Source: Thermodesulfobacteriota bacterium
Lineage (GTDB): Bacteria > Desulfobacterota_D > UBA1144 > Nemesobacterales > CSP1-2
Reading direction: 5' to 3'
Assembly (NCBI GenBank): GCA_035559815.1
Contig: DATMAT010000051.1
Location: 16,589 to 80,588 of the forward strand
DNA: 64,000 nucleotides
Position numbers and translations under genes: made by a program. Below, piece after piece: positions 44,811 to 53,172 of the stretch (position 1 is its first letter; every line of letters starts with the position of its first letter). The notes under the pieces are model-generated. The model worked only from the letters and a program-made list of their open reading frames with translations. It made no database searches and was not told where the DNA came from.

Positions 44811-46541
44811 ATGATGAACATTACTTTGTCCGATTTTGAATCGTCGATAGGCCAGATGATGATTAAGCGCGGGAAGAGGTATTGGCAGAATGGGCTGGTG
44901 CAAGATTTGGAAGAGATAGAAACCGGTATGTGGACTGCGCAGGTTGAAGGGACTCAGGTTTATGAAGTCAGAATAAGTATATCTAACGATGTGGTAACCG
45001 ATTATAGCTGTACCTGTCCCTATGATCTCAGTCCCGTATGTAAGCACGAGGTGGCTGTGCTTTATGCGATTCAAGAACGCCTAGGTACGGGGGTGCCAAT
45101 AAAGAAAGGAGAAATAGGATCAAAAAGAAAAAAAGGAAATACCGTAAAACAAAAGCCCAAAACGGTTGCCGAGGAAGTGGACGAAGCGATTGGAACAATG
45201 TCTCAGGAAGAAATTATCGATTTGGTACGTAGCTATGCCCTTAGAAACCGTGAATTTCGCCTCACCTTATTGGCTCAATCTACGCCTCGCTCCGGAGGGG
45301 GTAGTAAAAGCGCCTATAGAGAACTGGTTAAGGAATCACTTCGTTCCGGCATGGATCACCACGGTTTTATAGACTACTGGAGTGGCCGGCGAGCAGTTAA
45401 AGGAGTAGAAGAGTTATTGAATAAAGCGGTAAAGCTTGCGGAAAGCAGCAAGTCGGAACAAGCTATACCTATATTCCAGGCGGTAATTGAGGAACTCGTG
45501 CCGGCACTCCAGTTTGCAGATGATTCAAACGGCGATATCGGCGGTGCTATTGAATGGGCGTTTGAAGAGTTCTATAAATGTATCGAGAAAATTCAAGATC
45601 CAATAACCAGAAAAGACCTATTTTACTACTGTTTAACTGAAGCAAAGCACAAGCAGTACGAAGGGTGGGACTGGAAGTGGAATTTCTTGCAATTGGCGGG
45701 AGAGCTTGTCTCTTCAGATGAACAAGAAAAAGAGCTTTTTGCCATCCTCGATAAAGTACTGCGAGCAAAGCAGTCTAGCGAATTCACTGACCAATATGAT
45801 CAGGAGCAAGCCACCCAGATAAAGCTTGAAGTCATCAGGAAACGGGGTAATGAGAAGGACGTTAACCAGTTTATAAATGACAACATCCATCATACACCTA
45901 TTCTTCGTCTGGCTATAGGGCAAGCTTTTGCCAATAAGGATTTTAAAAGAGTAATTGAGTTGGCTAAACAGGGAATTAGACAGGATACGGTACGTCGATA
46001 CCCTGGTCTCGTGAACGAATGGCTTGAATGGCTTCTTAAGGTAGCACAGAAAGAAAAAAATGTAGAAAGCATCCGGGAGTACGCCAGTCTTCTTTTCCTC
46101 AAAACCGGCGATTTTGAATACTACAAAAAACTCAAGAAGACATATACCCAGACTACCTGGCCGGATCAGGTCGAAAAATTAGTCAAGCAATTACGACGAG
46201 AAGCATCCAACAACACATTAGCGGAAGTATTTATTCGAGAAAAGGAATGGCAAAGACTCTTCGACCTAGTAAGAGATCATTCTTCTTCTATTGGACCGAT
46301 CGAGGATTACCATAGATATCTGGCCCCTCATTTTCCGAAGGAGCTGATAGAGATTTACGAAAAAAAGTCAAAGGAACTTTTGCTCCATAGTATGGGTCGG
46401 GCTGCCTACCAGGATGTTTGCCGAATGCTTCGGAGAATGAAAAACCTAGGGGCAGGCGACAGGGTCGGCGAACTCATTAAAGAATTTAGTGAACAATACA
46501 AGAAACGGCCAGCCTTGCTGGAAGAACTTAAGAGGGTGTAA
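44811..46541 (+). CDS. SWIM zinc-finger protein
   Basis: Large protein (576 aa) with an N-terminal SWIM zinc finger: C67-x-C69-x7-C77-x-H79 in YSCTCPYDLSPVCKHEVAVLYAI. A basic linker (about 98-118, KKGEIGSKRKKGNTVKQK) is followed by a long array of alpha-helical, TPR-like repeats to the C-terminus. In bacteria such SWIM proteins often sit next to SNF2-type helicases and are thought to bind DNA or proteins; no helicase is adjacent here. Start ATGATG after GAGGTAGAAAGC. Confidence 0.85.
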   Translation: MMNITLSDFESSIGQMMIKRGKRYWQNGLVQDLEEIETGMWTAQVEGTQVYEVRISISNDVVTDYSCTCPYDLSPVCKHEVAVLYAIQERLGTGVPIKKGEIGSKRKKGNTVKQKPKTVAEEVDEAIGTMSQEEIIDLVRSYALRNREFRLTLLAQSTPRSGGGSKSAYRELVKESLRSGMDHHGFIDYWSGRRAVKGVEELLNKAVKLAESSKSEQAIPIFQAVIEELVPALQFADDSNGDIGGAIEWAFEEFYKCIEKIQDPITRKDLFYYCLTEAKHKQYEGWDWKWNFLQLAGELVSSDEQEKELFAILDKVLRAKQSSEFTDQYDQEQATQIKLEVIRKRGNEKDVNQFINDNIHHTPILRLAIGQAFANKDFKRVIELAKQGIRQDTVRRYPGLVNEWLEWLLKVAQKEKNVESIREYASLLFLKTGDFEYYKKLKKTYTQTTWPDQVEKLVKQLRREASNNTLAEVFIREKEWQRLFDLVRDHSSSIGPIEDYHRYLAPHFPKELIEIYEKKSKELLLHSMGRAAYQDVCRMLRRMKNLGAGDRVGELIKEFSEQYKKRPALLEELKRV

Positions 46542-46573
46542 TCAATCAAACGATATATCTATTACTACCAAAT

Positions 46574-47083
46574 CTACTTGTAGAATTCCTCTTCCGTTAC
46601 TGGTGCTGCCACTACCGGTTCCCCTTCAAGATGCAACCGTTTTCTTGCTGAGAACATCGCTCCACGCGCCTCCAACACAGGAGCAAATTGCATCAGACCG
46701 ACCGGAACCCTTACGTCGTCGTATATGGCCTCATAGCCGCCACGAATGAAATACGTCTCATGCCAGAATCCCGTTCCTCCCGAATCGTGCACGAATTCCT
46801 GCCACCATTGTTGGTGGGGGAGTGAGCGGGCCCATCGCTCGAGTGACTCAAAGTCTCGCCAGTACTGTCGCATACCGAAATGGGGAGGGAAGAAACCAAA
46901 GTAGAGGTTCTCATGTAAAAGCAAACCGTCGGGCTTTGCCGCTACAGCCTTGGCAATCTTCGGCCCGAAGCTAAAAAACGTCCATAGACCCTTGACCTGG
47001 TTGACGCGCATTCCCAGGTAGATAACAACCAAGTTGGGATAGGCGGAGAGGTCAACCGTTCTCCTGTCGACTCGCTTTTTCAT
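46574..47083 (-). CDS. DUF4188/monooxygenase-like protein
   Basis: 169-aa protein of the DUF4188 family (ferredoxin-like dimeric alpha+beta barrel, related to heme-dependent aldoxime dehydratases and small monooxygenases). Features: RRTVDLSAYPNLVVIYLGMRVN, FGPKIAKAV, QYWRDFESLERWARSLPHQQWWQEF, and the HETYFIRGGYEAIYDDV segment with conserved His and Tyr. AGGAGGAATAGGCC lies upstream of the ATG. Activity unknown. Confidence 0.75.
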   Translation of the reverse strand: MKKRVDRRTVDLSAYPNLVVIYLGMRVNQVKGLWTFFSFGPKIAKAVAAKPDGLLLHENLYFGFFPPHFGMRQYWRDFESLERWARSLPHQQWWQEFVHDSGGTGFWHETYFIRGGYEAIYDDVRVPVGLMQFAPVLEARGAMFSARKRLHLEGEPVVAAPVTEEEFYK

Positions 47084-47435
47084 GGCCTATTCCTCCTCAT
47101 TCATGATTGTTGATGCGAACTCATAAGTCATACTTTGTTAGTATGTGAAGTTTACTAATAAAAATCCTTTTAAGTCAACGGGAGTAGAGGGATTAAAAAT
47201 GTGTACCGAATCTGCTCCATCGTGCCAGGGTGTTCCCGTCTGAGCCAAGGGACAGAATCAACCATGTATCAATTCTGTTATCCCCGAAATTTTTAATCGG
47301 GGATCCATTTTTTTGAAGAACCGGATTCCCACCTGCGTGGGAATGACAACCAGAGTAAAATTGCCTCCCCGGAAACGGTCTGTTCGGCAGCAATTATGTG
47401 CTGCGTTGTCGATTACAGTCTTTGCACGTTCAAAG
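47084..47435. repeat. Intergenic region with GGGGATCCAT/GGGAATGAC repeat
   Basis: No gene supported. Bases about 47277-47347 (TTATCCCCGAAATTTTTAATC, GGGGATCCAT, GGATTCCCACCTGCGTGGGAATGAC) match the repeat near 8716-8822. Frames spanning 47313-47630 are repeat-derived at the start and antisense to the MaoC gene after. Confidence 0.55.
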
Positions 47436-47855
47436 TCAAAGATGTTTTGTGACCAATACCCGGCCTTTTGCTCCTACTGCGGTCAGGCCGTCCTGGCTCT
47501 TTACCCGTCCTCGAAGTTCGACAACGTCCCCGCCCAGACGGGTGTTGGGTGTGACTTTGATCACCAGCCATTCCAGCCGTATGGTCTCATCGGCAAAAAC
47601 CGGGCGACGGAATCGTACCCAGAATTCTAGACCGACCATCGTCGCACCCTTGGAGAAGTGGGATGCGGTAAGTCCGAGGAGTAAGGCAGTGGTGTGGGTA
47701 CCGCTGGCAATGGGGCGGCGATATTTAGTTGTTGCTGCAAAAAAAGGGTCATGATGAACCGGGTTGTCGTCTCCGGCGGAGCGGGCAAACTCAGACACCA
47801 TAGCGGGATTGAGCACGACCTGAGAAGAGAATCTGTCCCTCGGACGAACGTTCAT
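47436..47855 (-). CDS. MaoC-like hot-dog fold hydratase
   Basis: Probable (R)-specific enoyl-acyl hydratase or MaoC-like dehydratase (139 aa from the ATG at 47855, which follows GGAGTGGAGAT). The hydratase-2 motif is visible: ARSAGDDNPVHHDPFFAATT, with Asp and His as the catalytic pair, then IASGTHTTALLLGL. An in-frame extension to 47888 has no ribosome site. Substrate acyl chain unknown. GC-rich, and in the same strand block as the VOC pseudogene and the DUF4188 gene. Confidence 0.83.
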   Translation of the reverse strand: MNVRPRDRFSSQVVLNPAMVSEFARSAGDDNPVHHDPFFAATTKYRRPIASGTHTTALLLGLTASHFSKGATMVGLEFWVRFRRPVFADETIRLEWLVIKVTPNTRLGGDVVELRGRVKSQDGLTAVGAKGRVLVTKHL

Positions 47856-47947
47856 ATCTCCACTCCTTCGGTACAGTTTCGCAGACATAGTACGAAAAGC
47901 TTAATCTCAAGTCAATGGCTAAATGACAGGCGTGAAGAAAAGAGTGG

Positions 47948-48355
47948 TTAGCCCACTATTTCGTCATAGCCGCTTCCTATGAACTCGATCAGGCAGAAGC
48001 CGTGTCCGAAGGGGGTCGGCCATTTAGGCGATGTGTCCCCACTTGTATGTGTTGATATCACCCTCAAGCTTAGCTCCGGCAGCTTTAGCCTTTTCCACAG
48101 CGGCATTGATATCATCGACGGTGAAATCAAGATGTGCCGGGATCCAATGCCGCCGATAGCCTCGCTTTAGGGGAGTGCTGGAAGAAGCGAGACTGCCTGA
48201 GGGCTTAGCCAATAGATAAATCTTCGAAGAAGCTCCGAGTATTCCCACCACGCTATCGTCGAAAGGCGTCCTGGCCGAAGTCCTAATGCTTTGTTATAAA
48301 ACTCGACTGCCCTATCCGGGTCATCGACATCGATGTTGATGCTTATCTCGATCAT
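47948..48355 (-). pseudogene. VOC/glyoxalase-family protein, disrupted
   Basis: Three frames must be joined to recover a vicinal-oxygen-chelate protein: MIEISINIDVDDPDRAVEFYNKALGLRPGR, then (after a shift near 48270) GASSKIYLLAKPSGS and HLDFTVDDINAAVEKAKAAG, then, after a TAA and a second shift within a C-run near 48020, DPFGHGFCLIEF and GSGYDEI. Two frameshifts and one stop make it non-functional. Confidence 0.78.
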
Positions 48356-48363
48356 TACCGCCG

Positions 48364-48849
48364 TTATTCTACCTTTGTGCTGAAGCTGAGATCAACCTCC
48401 CAGGTTTGACTGCCGAAGCTTTCCACCTCTCCACCAGTTGATAGCTTAGCCTGCACCCTGTCTCCCTCTATCTTAAAATCCTTGACCTCTAGTTTACCGA
48501 TAGAACTGAAGGGCGATTTTTCATGTGCGGTGTGCGCTACCTCGCAACCGACCAGGTCTCCGGAACGCTGGAATGTGAGGATAAGGGCGCTGCCGAACTG
48601 GCCGAAGGCAGCCATGATGTCGGGACGGTCTTCACCGGCGGTGTCTTTCTCGGTGAGCACAACGATGATGGTCTCCTCGCCGGAAAAGGGCTCTCCGGGA
48701 CGGGCAACGGCGTAAGCGAGCTGGGCATCTTTGCCGTTGCCGCGGAATATGCCGGTGACGGACTGTTCCGCCGCATAAAGATTTGTTACTACAGCGAGGC
48801 TGGCGCAAATGACGGCTAGGTTTAATGTATGAGAAAAGAGTTTAATCAT
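48364..48849 (-). CDS. Secreted protein of unknown function
   Basis: 161 aa from the ATG at 48849, which follows GGAGGAGATCGCT. A cleavable signal peptide is evident (MIKLFSHTLNLAVICASLAVV, cleavage probably near YAAEQ). The mature part is beta-rich with one Cys (VGCEVAHTAHEKSPF) and ends in a paired-strand segment. No family recognised. Probably periplasmic. Confidence 0.7.
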   Translation of the reverse strand: MIKLFSHTLNLAVICASLAVVTNLYAAEQSVTGIFRGNGKDAQLAYAVARPGEPFSGEETIIVVLTEKDTAGEDRPDIMAAFGQFGSALILTFQRSGDLVGCEVAHTAHEKSPFSSIGKLEVKDFKIEGDRVQAKLSTGGEVESFGSQTWEVDLSFSTKVE

Positions 48850-49066
48850 AGCGATCTCCTCCAAGAAGGGTTTATAGGAAACTATTTCAATCATTATTTC
48901 ACTTATGGGTGTTCAAAAATCTCGTCAGAAATAACAAGACCAAAGAATTATACTGCCTGTTAATGCTATTTGGCACGTTGCAAACTGGCCATTTGTAGGT
49001 CAATTGTTATTCGTTCCTATCATTATCTCATTATTTTGGTTAAAATTACGCACTTAAGGTGAGATT

Positions 49067-49459
49067 ATGGAAGTTCAAGCCGTATGGAAGAAGAATTATC
49101 AAGTTGAAGTGATAGCAAGACAGTTTCGGGTCCCGGTTGATGAGGCCCCGGAATTTCACGGGGACGATACCGGGATGATGCCGACTGAGTTATTTCTCTC
49201 CTCCCTGGCTTCCTGTTTTTGCCTTGCGCTCGTTTATGTGGCCAGAAAGAAAAAGATAGAGGTGAAGGATATGCGGGTAAATGTCCGGGGGCAAAAGAAC
49301 TTGCTGAATTTCATCTTCTCCAAGCTGACGGTCGAGGTTGATAGCTCTCTTCCTTCTGAGATTTTGGAGGATATTATAAGCCTGGCCAAGAAGTATTGTT
49401 TTGTGAGTAATACAATTTCAAAGTCATGTCCGATAGAATATGTTATCGCTACGGATTAA
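49067..49459 (+). CDS. OsmC-family protein
   Basis: OsmC/Ohr-like peroxide-reducing or related protein (130 aa). It has the TELFLSSLASCFCLALVYVARKK segment carrying the first reactive Cys on the central helix and a second conserved Cys in SKSCPIEYVI near the C-terminus. No dedicated Ohr motif is obvious, so a general OsmC-type function is assigned. The ATG follows AAGGTGAGATT. It lies just upstream of the five-gene operon, separated by a repeat. Confidence 0.85.
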   Translation: MEVQAVWKKNYQVEVIARQFRVPVDEAPEFHGDDTGMMPTELFLSSLASCFCLALVYVARKKKIEVKDMRVNVRGQKNLLNFIFSKLTVEVDSSLPSEILEDIISLAKKYCFVSNTISKSCPIEYVIATD

Positions 49460-49493
49460 TAAGTATTAATGCCAATGAAAATGCTATGCTTCT

Positions 49494-49585
49494 TCATCCC
49501 TTCCCCACTTGCGGGGAAGGTTAGGGGGATAAATACAAATTACCCCCACCTTAATCCCCCCCTCAAGGGGGAGGAGATTAGGGAT
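49494..49585. repeat. CCCCCACCTTA-type inverted repeat
   Basis: TCATCCCTTCCCCACTTGCGGGGAAGG, then GGTTAGGGGG opposed by CCCCCACCTTAATCC and CCCCTCAAGGGGGAGG. Relatives at 23567 and 30732. Confidence 0.7.
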
Positions 49586-49631
49586 TGTTATTTGCAGGAT
49601 TGTTAGTGACTGATTAAGGGGGATAAGAGCC

Positions 49632-50087
49632 TTGGCCATAAAATTCAGGATTAGAAAAAATTACTTTCAGGATGCGCTTCGCCTGATGCGCATATCAAAG
49701 AGTCTGCAAGAGATGGAGGGGGTAAATAAGGCAGTGGCGGTAATGGCAACGGAGAAGGCTAAATTTGCATTGGAAGATGCCGGATTGATGACCGAAGAGA
49801 TAAAAGCTGTAGGCGGAAGCGACCTGGTGATGGCAGTTGAAGCCGACTCGGAAGAGATAGCCAGCCAAGCACTTTCCCGGATGGAGGAATTGATTTTGGC
49901 CGGAGCTTCTCAAGGGAAGAAAGAAGCTCCAGATATTCTCCATCAAGAAATTCAGGCAATAAATATTGGGCTTGAGAGCTTTAAGGAAGCGCTCGAGGCC
50001 CAGGGAATAAAAGTAGTTCATGTCGACTGGCAGGTTCCGGCTGAGGGCAATATGAAGCTGGTGAATATTTTGAAAAAGATGTATTGA
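49632..50087 (+). CDS. Miniature FdrA: N- and C-terminal domains only
   Basis: 151-aa protein starting at TTG. Residues 1-95 align with the N-terminal domain of FdrA, for example RKNYFQDALRLMRISKSL and AVEADSEEIA against KKNYYQDSMKLMQISQKL and AIEADSESSA in the protein at 32192. Residues about 105-151 (INIGLESFKEALEAQG, VVHVDWQVPAEGN) match the extreme C-terminal domain of E. coli FdrA, which the 32192 protein lacks. The central CoA-binding and ligase-like domains are absent. It may complement the large FdrA or act as a separate subunit with the operon that follows. The same TTGGC start context occurs in both. Confidence 0.8.
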   Translation: MAIKFRIRKNYFQDALRLMRISKSLQEMEGVNKAVAVMATEKAKFALEDAGLMTEEIKAVGGSDLVMAVEADSEEIASQALSRMEELILAGASQGKKEAPDILHQEIQAINIGLESFKEALEAQGIKVVHVDWQVPAEGNMKLVNILKKMY

Positions 50088-50091
50088 CTTG

Positions 50092-50190
50092 AACCACTAC
50101 GACACCACGGCACCACGGAAAAGAGGAAAAAGAGTATTATCAAAAAATGAATTAAAAGTTTTCTTTGTGCCGTCGTGCTGTTGTGGTTAA
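50092..50190. repeat. Intergenic palindrome, ACCACAACCGCACGACG family
   Basis: GAACCACTACGACACCACGG opposed by GTGCCGTCGTGCTGTTGTGGTT around an AT-rich loop. The next apparent ORF begins inside it. Confidence 0.72.
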
Positions 50191-50204
50191 ATTGTAAGAC
50201 TGAA

Positions 50205-50771
50205 TTGAGCATACGGAATCCTGAAAAATTAAAAGAAGTACTTTCCGACCCAAGACGGCTGGCCAGGGCTTTCAGTAGGCATACCTACGGGATGCTGGCG
50301 TGGGTGGATTTATTCGGAGGGAAGCTGAAAAACATCAAGAGCCTGGAAATGAAACTGGCTGCCGCCCGTATAATCGCTGATAACGCCAGGCATGCCAAGC
50401 TCTTTTCGGACAGGGCCAAAGAGCTCGGTGAAACACCGGAAACGTACAGGCCTCCCGATATTGGCCAGAGGATTTACGACATACTAGAGGAATATCAAGA
50501 CCCCTTCGATGATTTTGCCTATGCCTGGGGCTCTCTTATTCATTTTTCGTCTTTACTCAGGATTTATCAGAGCGTGGCCGACCCAAAGAGCAGGACGGTT
50601 ATAGAAGAGGTTCAGAAGGATGTCCGGGAACATCTAGGGCTTTTGGAGAAATACTTCGAGGTGAATGCGGATACACTTGAAAAGAAAAATCGTGCGGAAG
50701 AGATAAAAATGATTGCCGACAAAATCTACTCGGACAGGGAAGATGAGGAGATAAAATGGTATGCCTCGTAG
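50205..50771 (+). CDS. Ferritin-like helical-bundle protein
   Basis: About 188 aa, all-helical, resembling ferritin-like or heme-oxygenase-like diiron folds. TTG at 50205 is a plausible start because upstream codons come from the repeat. Two helices carry the same spacing, ADNARH and KDVREH (D-x3-H), with Glu in KSLEMKL, EEYQDPFDD and VIEEVQ as further possible metal ligands. The methyltransferase-like gene overlaps its 3' end by 11 bp, indicating translational coupling. An oxidative or scaffold role in a small-molecule pathway is inferred. Assignment rests on fold impression, not a firm family match. Confidence 0.55.
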   Translation: MSIRNPEKLKEVLSDPRRLARAFSRHTYGMLAWVDLFGGKLKNIKSLEMKLAAARIIADNARHAKLFSDRAKELGETPETYRPPDIGQRIYDILEEYQDPFDDFAYAWGSLIHFSSLLRIYQSVADPKSRTVIEEVQKDVREHLGLLEKYFEVNADTLEKKNRAEEIKMIADKIYSDREDEEIKWYAS

Positions 50772-51609
50772 AAGAATGCCCGCCTTTGAGGAGTTGTTAA
50801 ACCCGCTCCCGGTGTACTCTCCAAAATACTGGTACTATCAATTCGTCTCTTTATTCCTCAGGACTATAGGTATGCTCTCCGAGGGGATAAGGATAAGTTA
50901 TACTTACGGCTTCGACTCCGGGATGATTATGAACTACATTTACCGCAATGTTCCCAGTGGAAGGTTTTATATAGGCAAGGCACTGGACAGGGCTTTTCTT
51001 AATCAGGTTACTTGCAAGGCATTCCGGGCCATCAAGGAAATTCAGAAAAACGCTATCAAAGATTTTTTGAAAGGTAGGAACGGGCGTCCTACTTTTATAG
51101 TGGACCTGGCTTCGGGAAAGGCCGATTATGTTTACGATGCCCTCAACGAAGTCAATGGTCATGTGCATGTCCTTCTCCGTGATATCGATGGGACGGTCCT
51201 TGCTGAGAGCAAGGCCACAGCCGAGAAATTGAATCTGCTGGATAAAGTGAGCTACGAGCTTGGAGATGCGCTTGACCTGGATAGCTTGAAAAACATCCGT
51301 CCTGATCCAGACCTCCTGATCGAGGTGGGGCTTTATGGAATCATCCATGACGACGAGTTAATACGGAGGCATTTTTTTCATTTGAGGGACATACTCAATC
51401 CGGGGACTATCCTTTTCAACGTGCAAACTTATAATCCGCAGATAGAGTTAATCGCCAGGACGCTGGTAAACCAGGAGGGAGAACGATGCGTTTGGCATCT
51501 CAGGCCTGCGGAGCAGGTAATAGGATGGGCGGCAGATGCCGGATTTAAGGACCCCAAGGTAACTATGGACCCTTATGGGATTTATGCTGTGGTTATGATG
51601 AGAAACTAA
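50761..51609 (+). CDS. Class I SAM methyltransferase (Methyltransf_20-like)
   Basis: 282-aa protein. The N-terminal ~95 residues contain NVPSGRFYIGKALDRAFLNQ, a hallmark of the Methyltransf_20 type. The Rossmann domain follows with motif I FIVDLASGKADYVYDAL near residue 112, the acidic LLRDIDGTVL at the end of strand 2, and LGDALDLDSL. The C-terminal part (LFNVQTYNPQIELIARTL, HLRPAEQVIGWAADAGF) is typical of small-molecule methyltransferases. The start overlaps the preceding gene by 11 bp. Target unknown. Confidence 0.78.
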   Translation: MPRRRMPAFEELLNPLPVYSPKYWYYQFVSLFLRTIGMLSEGIRISYTYGFDSGMIMNYIYRNVPSGRFYIGKALDRAFLNQVTCKAFRAIKEIQKNAIKDFLKGRNGRPTFIVDLASGKADYVYDALNEVNGHVHVLLRDIDGTVLAESKATAEKLNLLDKVSYELGDALDLDSLKNIRPDPDLLIEVGLYGIIHDDELIRRHFFHLRDILNPGTILFNVQTYNPQIELIARTLVNQEGERCVWHLRPAEQVIGWAADAGFKDPKVTMDPYGIYAVVMMRN

Positions 51610-51610
51610 T

Positions 51611-51639
51611 GTAGGGGCGACCCGCCGGGTCGCCCCTAC
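51611..51639. repeat. Perfect GC-rich palindrome, GTAGGGGCGACCC family
   Basis: Same arms as at 13403 and 33757; begins one base after the methyltransferase stop codon and precedes the aminotransferase-like gene by 17 bp. Confidence 0.8.
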
Positions 51640-51656
51640 AAAGACAGGGGCAACTA

Positions 51657-53054
51657 ATGAAAAAAGAAAGATTTGTTCTTGGATGGGAAGACGAGGCTCA
51701 GGCGTCATCCTTTATGAAGGGTGTTTTATCAAACAGGGTCAAGTCGGTCATGGAAAGCCCGCACGGGATGTGGAACTACATGACCTACCGCGATGCCATT
51801 AAGATTTTGGGTTTGGACATGGGGGAAATTTATAAGGAGGGCCGGATTGATTTAGACCCAAGAGAGTGGGCAGACCTGGGATGGATGACCTGCTACGTGG
51901 GCCCGCCCAAGAGCGCGGTAAAGGCGATGCGGGCACAAACCAAGGCATCCAATATCAACCCCTATTCCCCCGACCTTATAAATCCTCTTAGAGACGCATG
52001 CGCGGAGATAAAACTGAAACGGGAAAGAAGTAAAGATTTTGAGGTGGTGGGGACTGAGGGCGGCCAGGCCGGAATTTCTTACGCCCTACACACGTTCATC
52101 AATCCTGGGGACGAAGTGATAATTACCGACCCGGGATATTTTCACTTTGAATCGGCAATTCTAATGGCCAGAGGAATACCGGTAAAAATTACCCTTGATT
52201 CAAGAAACGGATATCGTCTTGACCCCAACCAAGTTAAAGAGAAGATTACGCCCAGGGCAAAAGTAATAATCGTATGCGACCCATTAAACCCTTTCGGGAC
52301 GGTTCAGACTAAGGAAGAGTTGGTTGCGCTCATTGAGCTTGCCAGAAGACACAACATTATCATCATCAATGACATTACCCACAATACCCACCGGATAGAC
52401 CCGGATTCGATTCACTACCCGATGAGCTCCCTCTGGAGAGAGACCAATGTAGATAACGTGGTTTCAGTCTTCAGCGTATCCCACGGCTACGGGATGGCTG
52501 GTGTAAGGATCGGATTTCTGGCCGGTCATCCGGAGCTTATGAGGGCTTGCCTGATAACAAAGGTCTCCTTGACCAGGCTTAATACCAATCTTATTGCACA
52601 GTATGGGGCGTTAGCGGCGCTTAAAGACGAGGATTACGTCAAGAGATCGGAAGGAATAATCAGGCGAAATTATGCGCACATAAAGGAAACAATAGTCAAA
52701 AATAAAGGCATATCCATACCGGTCGAGCCTGAGTATGGTTTCTCCATGGTGATGGATGTTTCCGAGACGGGCGTGACCGCACAGGAGCTTACCGTGGCTC
52801 TTTTCAAACACCGTGTTGCCGTGTATCCGGGAGACGGGTTGGGCGATGTCGGAGCGACGGACTATATCCGGCTGAATATCTCCCGGCCTGACCTCTGGGC
52901 TTCCCGGCATTTTCGGAGAGTCCTTCCCCTGGCAATCGAAGAAGCTAAATCCGGAATGTATCGAAACGGTGTGATCCAGTTCTTCCGGGATAGAAAAACG
53001 GAAAGGGCGGAGAGAATTCTACGGAAGATACAGGGGGTGCACCTGGCGGATTAG
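51657..53054 (+). CDS. Fold-type-I aminotransferase homologue with Lys-to-His at the PLP site
   Basis: 465-aa class I/II aminotransferase relative. Conserved parts: GTEGGQAGISYALHTF (phosphate loop, ~132), DPGYFHFE (ring-stacking aromatic, Tyr161), CDPLNPFGTV (NPxNPTG-like, ~208), IIIINDI with the pyridine-nitrogen Asp at 239, and the Arg-bearing MAGVRIGF. Where the Schiff-base lysine belongs (normally SFSKTYGM) the sequence reads SVSHGYGM, with His276 (codon CAC, 52482-52484). The same substitution is known in PMP-dependent sugar 3-dehydratases such as ColD. So this may be a PMP-dependent or non-transaminating enzyme. It lies between the methyltransferase and decarboxylase homologues in one operon. 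Confidence 0.82.
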   Translation: MKKERFVLGWEDEAQASSFMKGVLSNRVKSVMESPHGMWNYMTYRDAIKILGLDMGEIYKEGRIDLDPREWADLGWMTCYVGPPKSAVKAMRAQTKASNINPYSPDLINPLRDACAEIKLKRERSKDFEVVGTEGGQAGISYALHTFINPGDEVIITDPGYFHFESAILMARGIPVKITLDSRNGYRLDPNQVKEKITPRAKVIIVCDPLNPFGTVQTKEELVALIELARRHNIIIINDITHNTHRIDPDSIHYPMSSLWRETNVDNVVSVFSVSHGYGMAGVRIGFLAGHPELMRACLITKVSLTRLNTNLIAQYGALAALKDEDYVKRSEGIIRRNYAHIKETIVKNKGISIPVEPEYGFSMVMDVSETGVTAQELTVALFKHRVAVYPGDGLGDVGATDYIRLNISRPDLWASRHFRRVLPLAIEEAKSGMYRNGVIQFFRDRKTERAERILRKIQGVHLAD

Positions 53055-53074
53055 AGACGGATAAATTATTGGTT

Positions 53075-53159
53075 TAACCACAACGGCTCTACGGCACAAC
53101 TATCTAAGTTAATTTTCAATCACAAATTAATTACTTAGTGTCGTCGTGTCGTGGTGGTA
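53075..53159. repeat. Intergenic palindrome, ACCACAACCGCACGACG family
   Basis: AACCACAACGGCTCTACGGC opposed by GTGTCGTCGTGTCGTGGTGGT. It ends just before the decarboxylase-like start. Confidence 0.7.
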
Positions 53160-53172
53160 TATGGTGTTTCCA

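Noticed and set aside
47313..47754. Plus-strand frames across the MaoC gene
   Set aside because: Start in a dispersed repeat and continue antisense to the MaoC-like coding region.
48482..48819. Plus-strand frames opposite the secreted protein
   Set aside because: The minus-strand frame has a signal peptide and a strong ribosome site; these are shadows.
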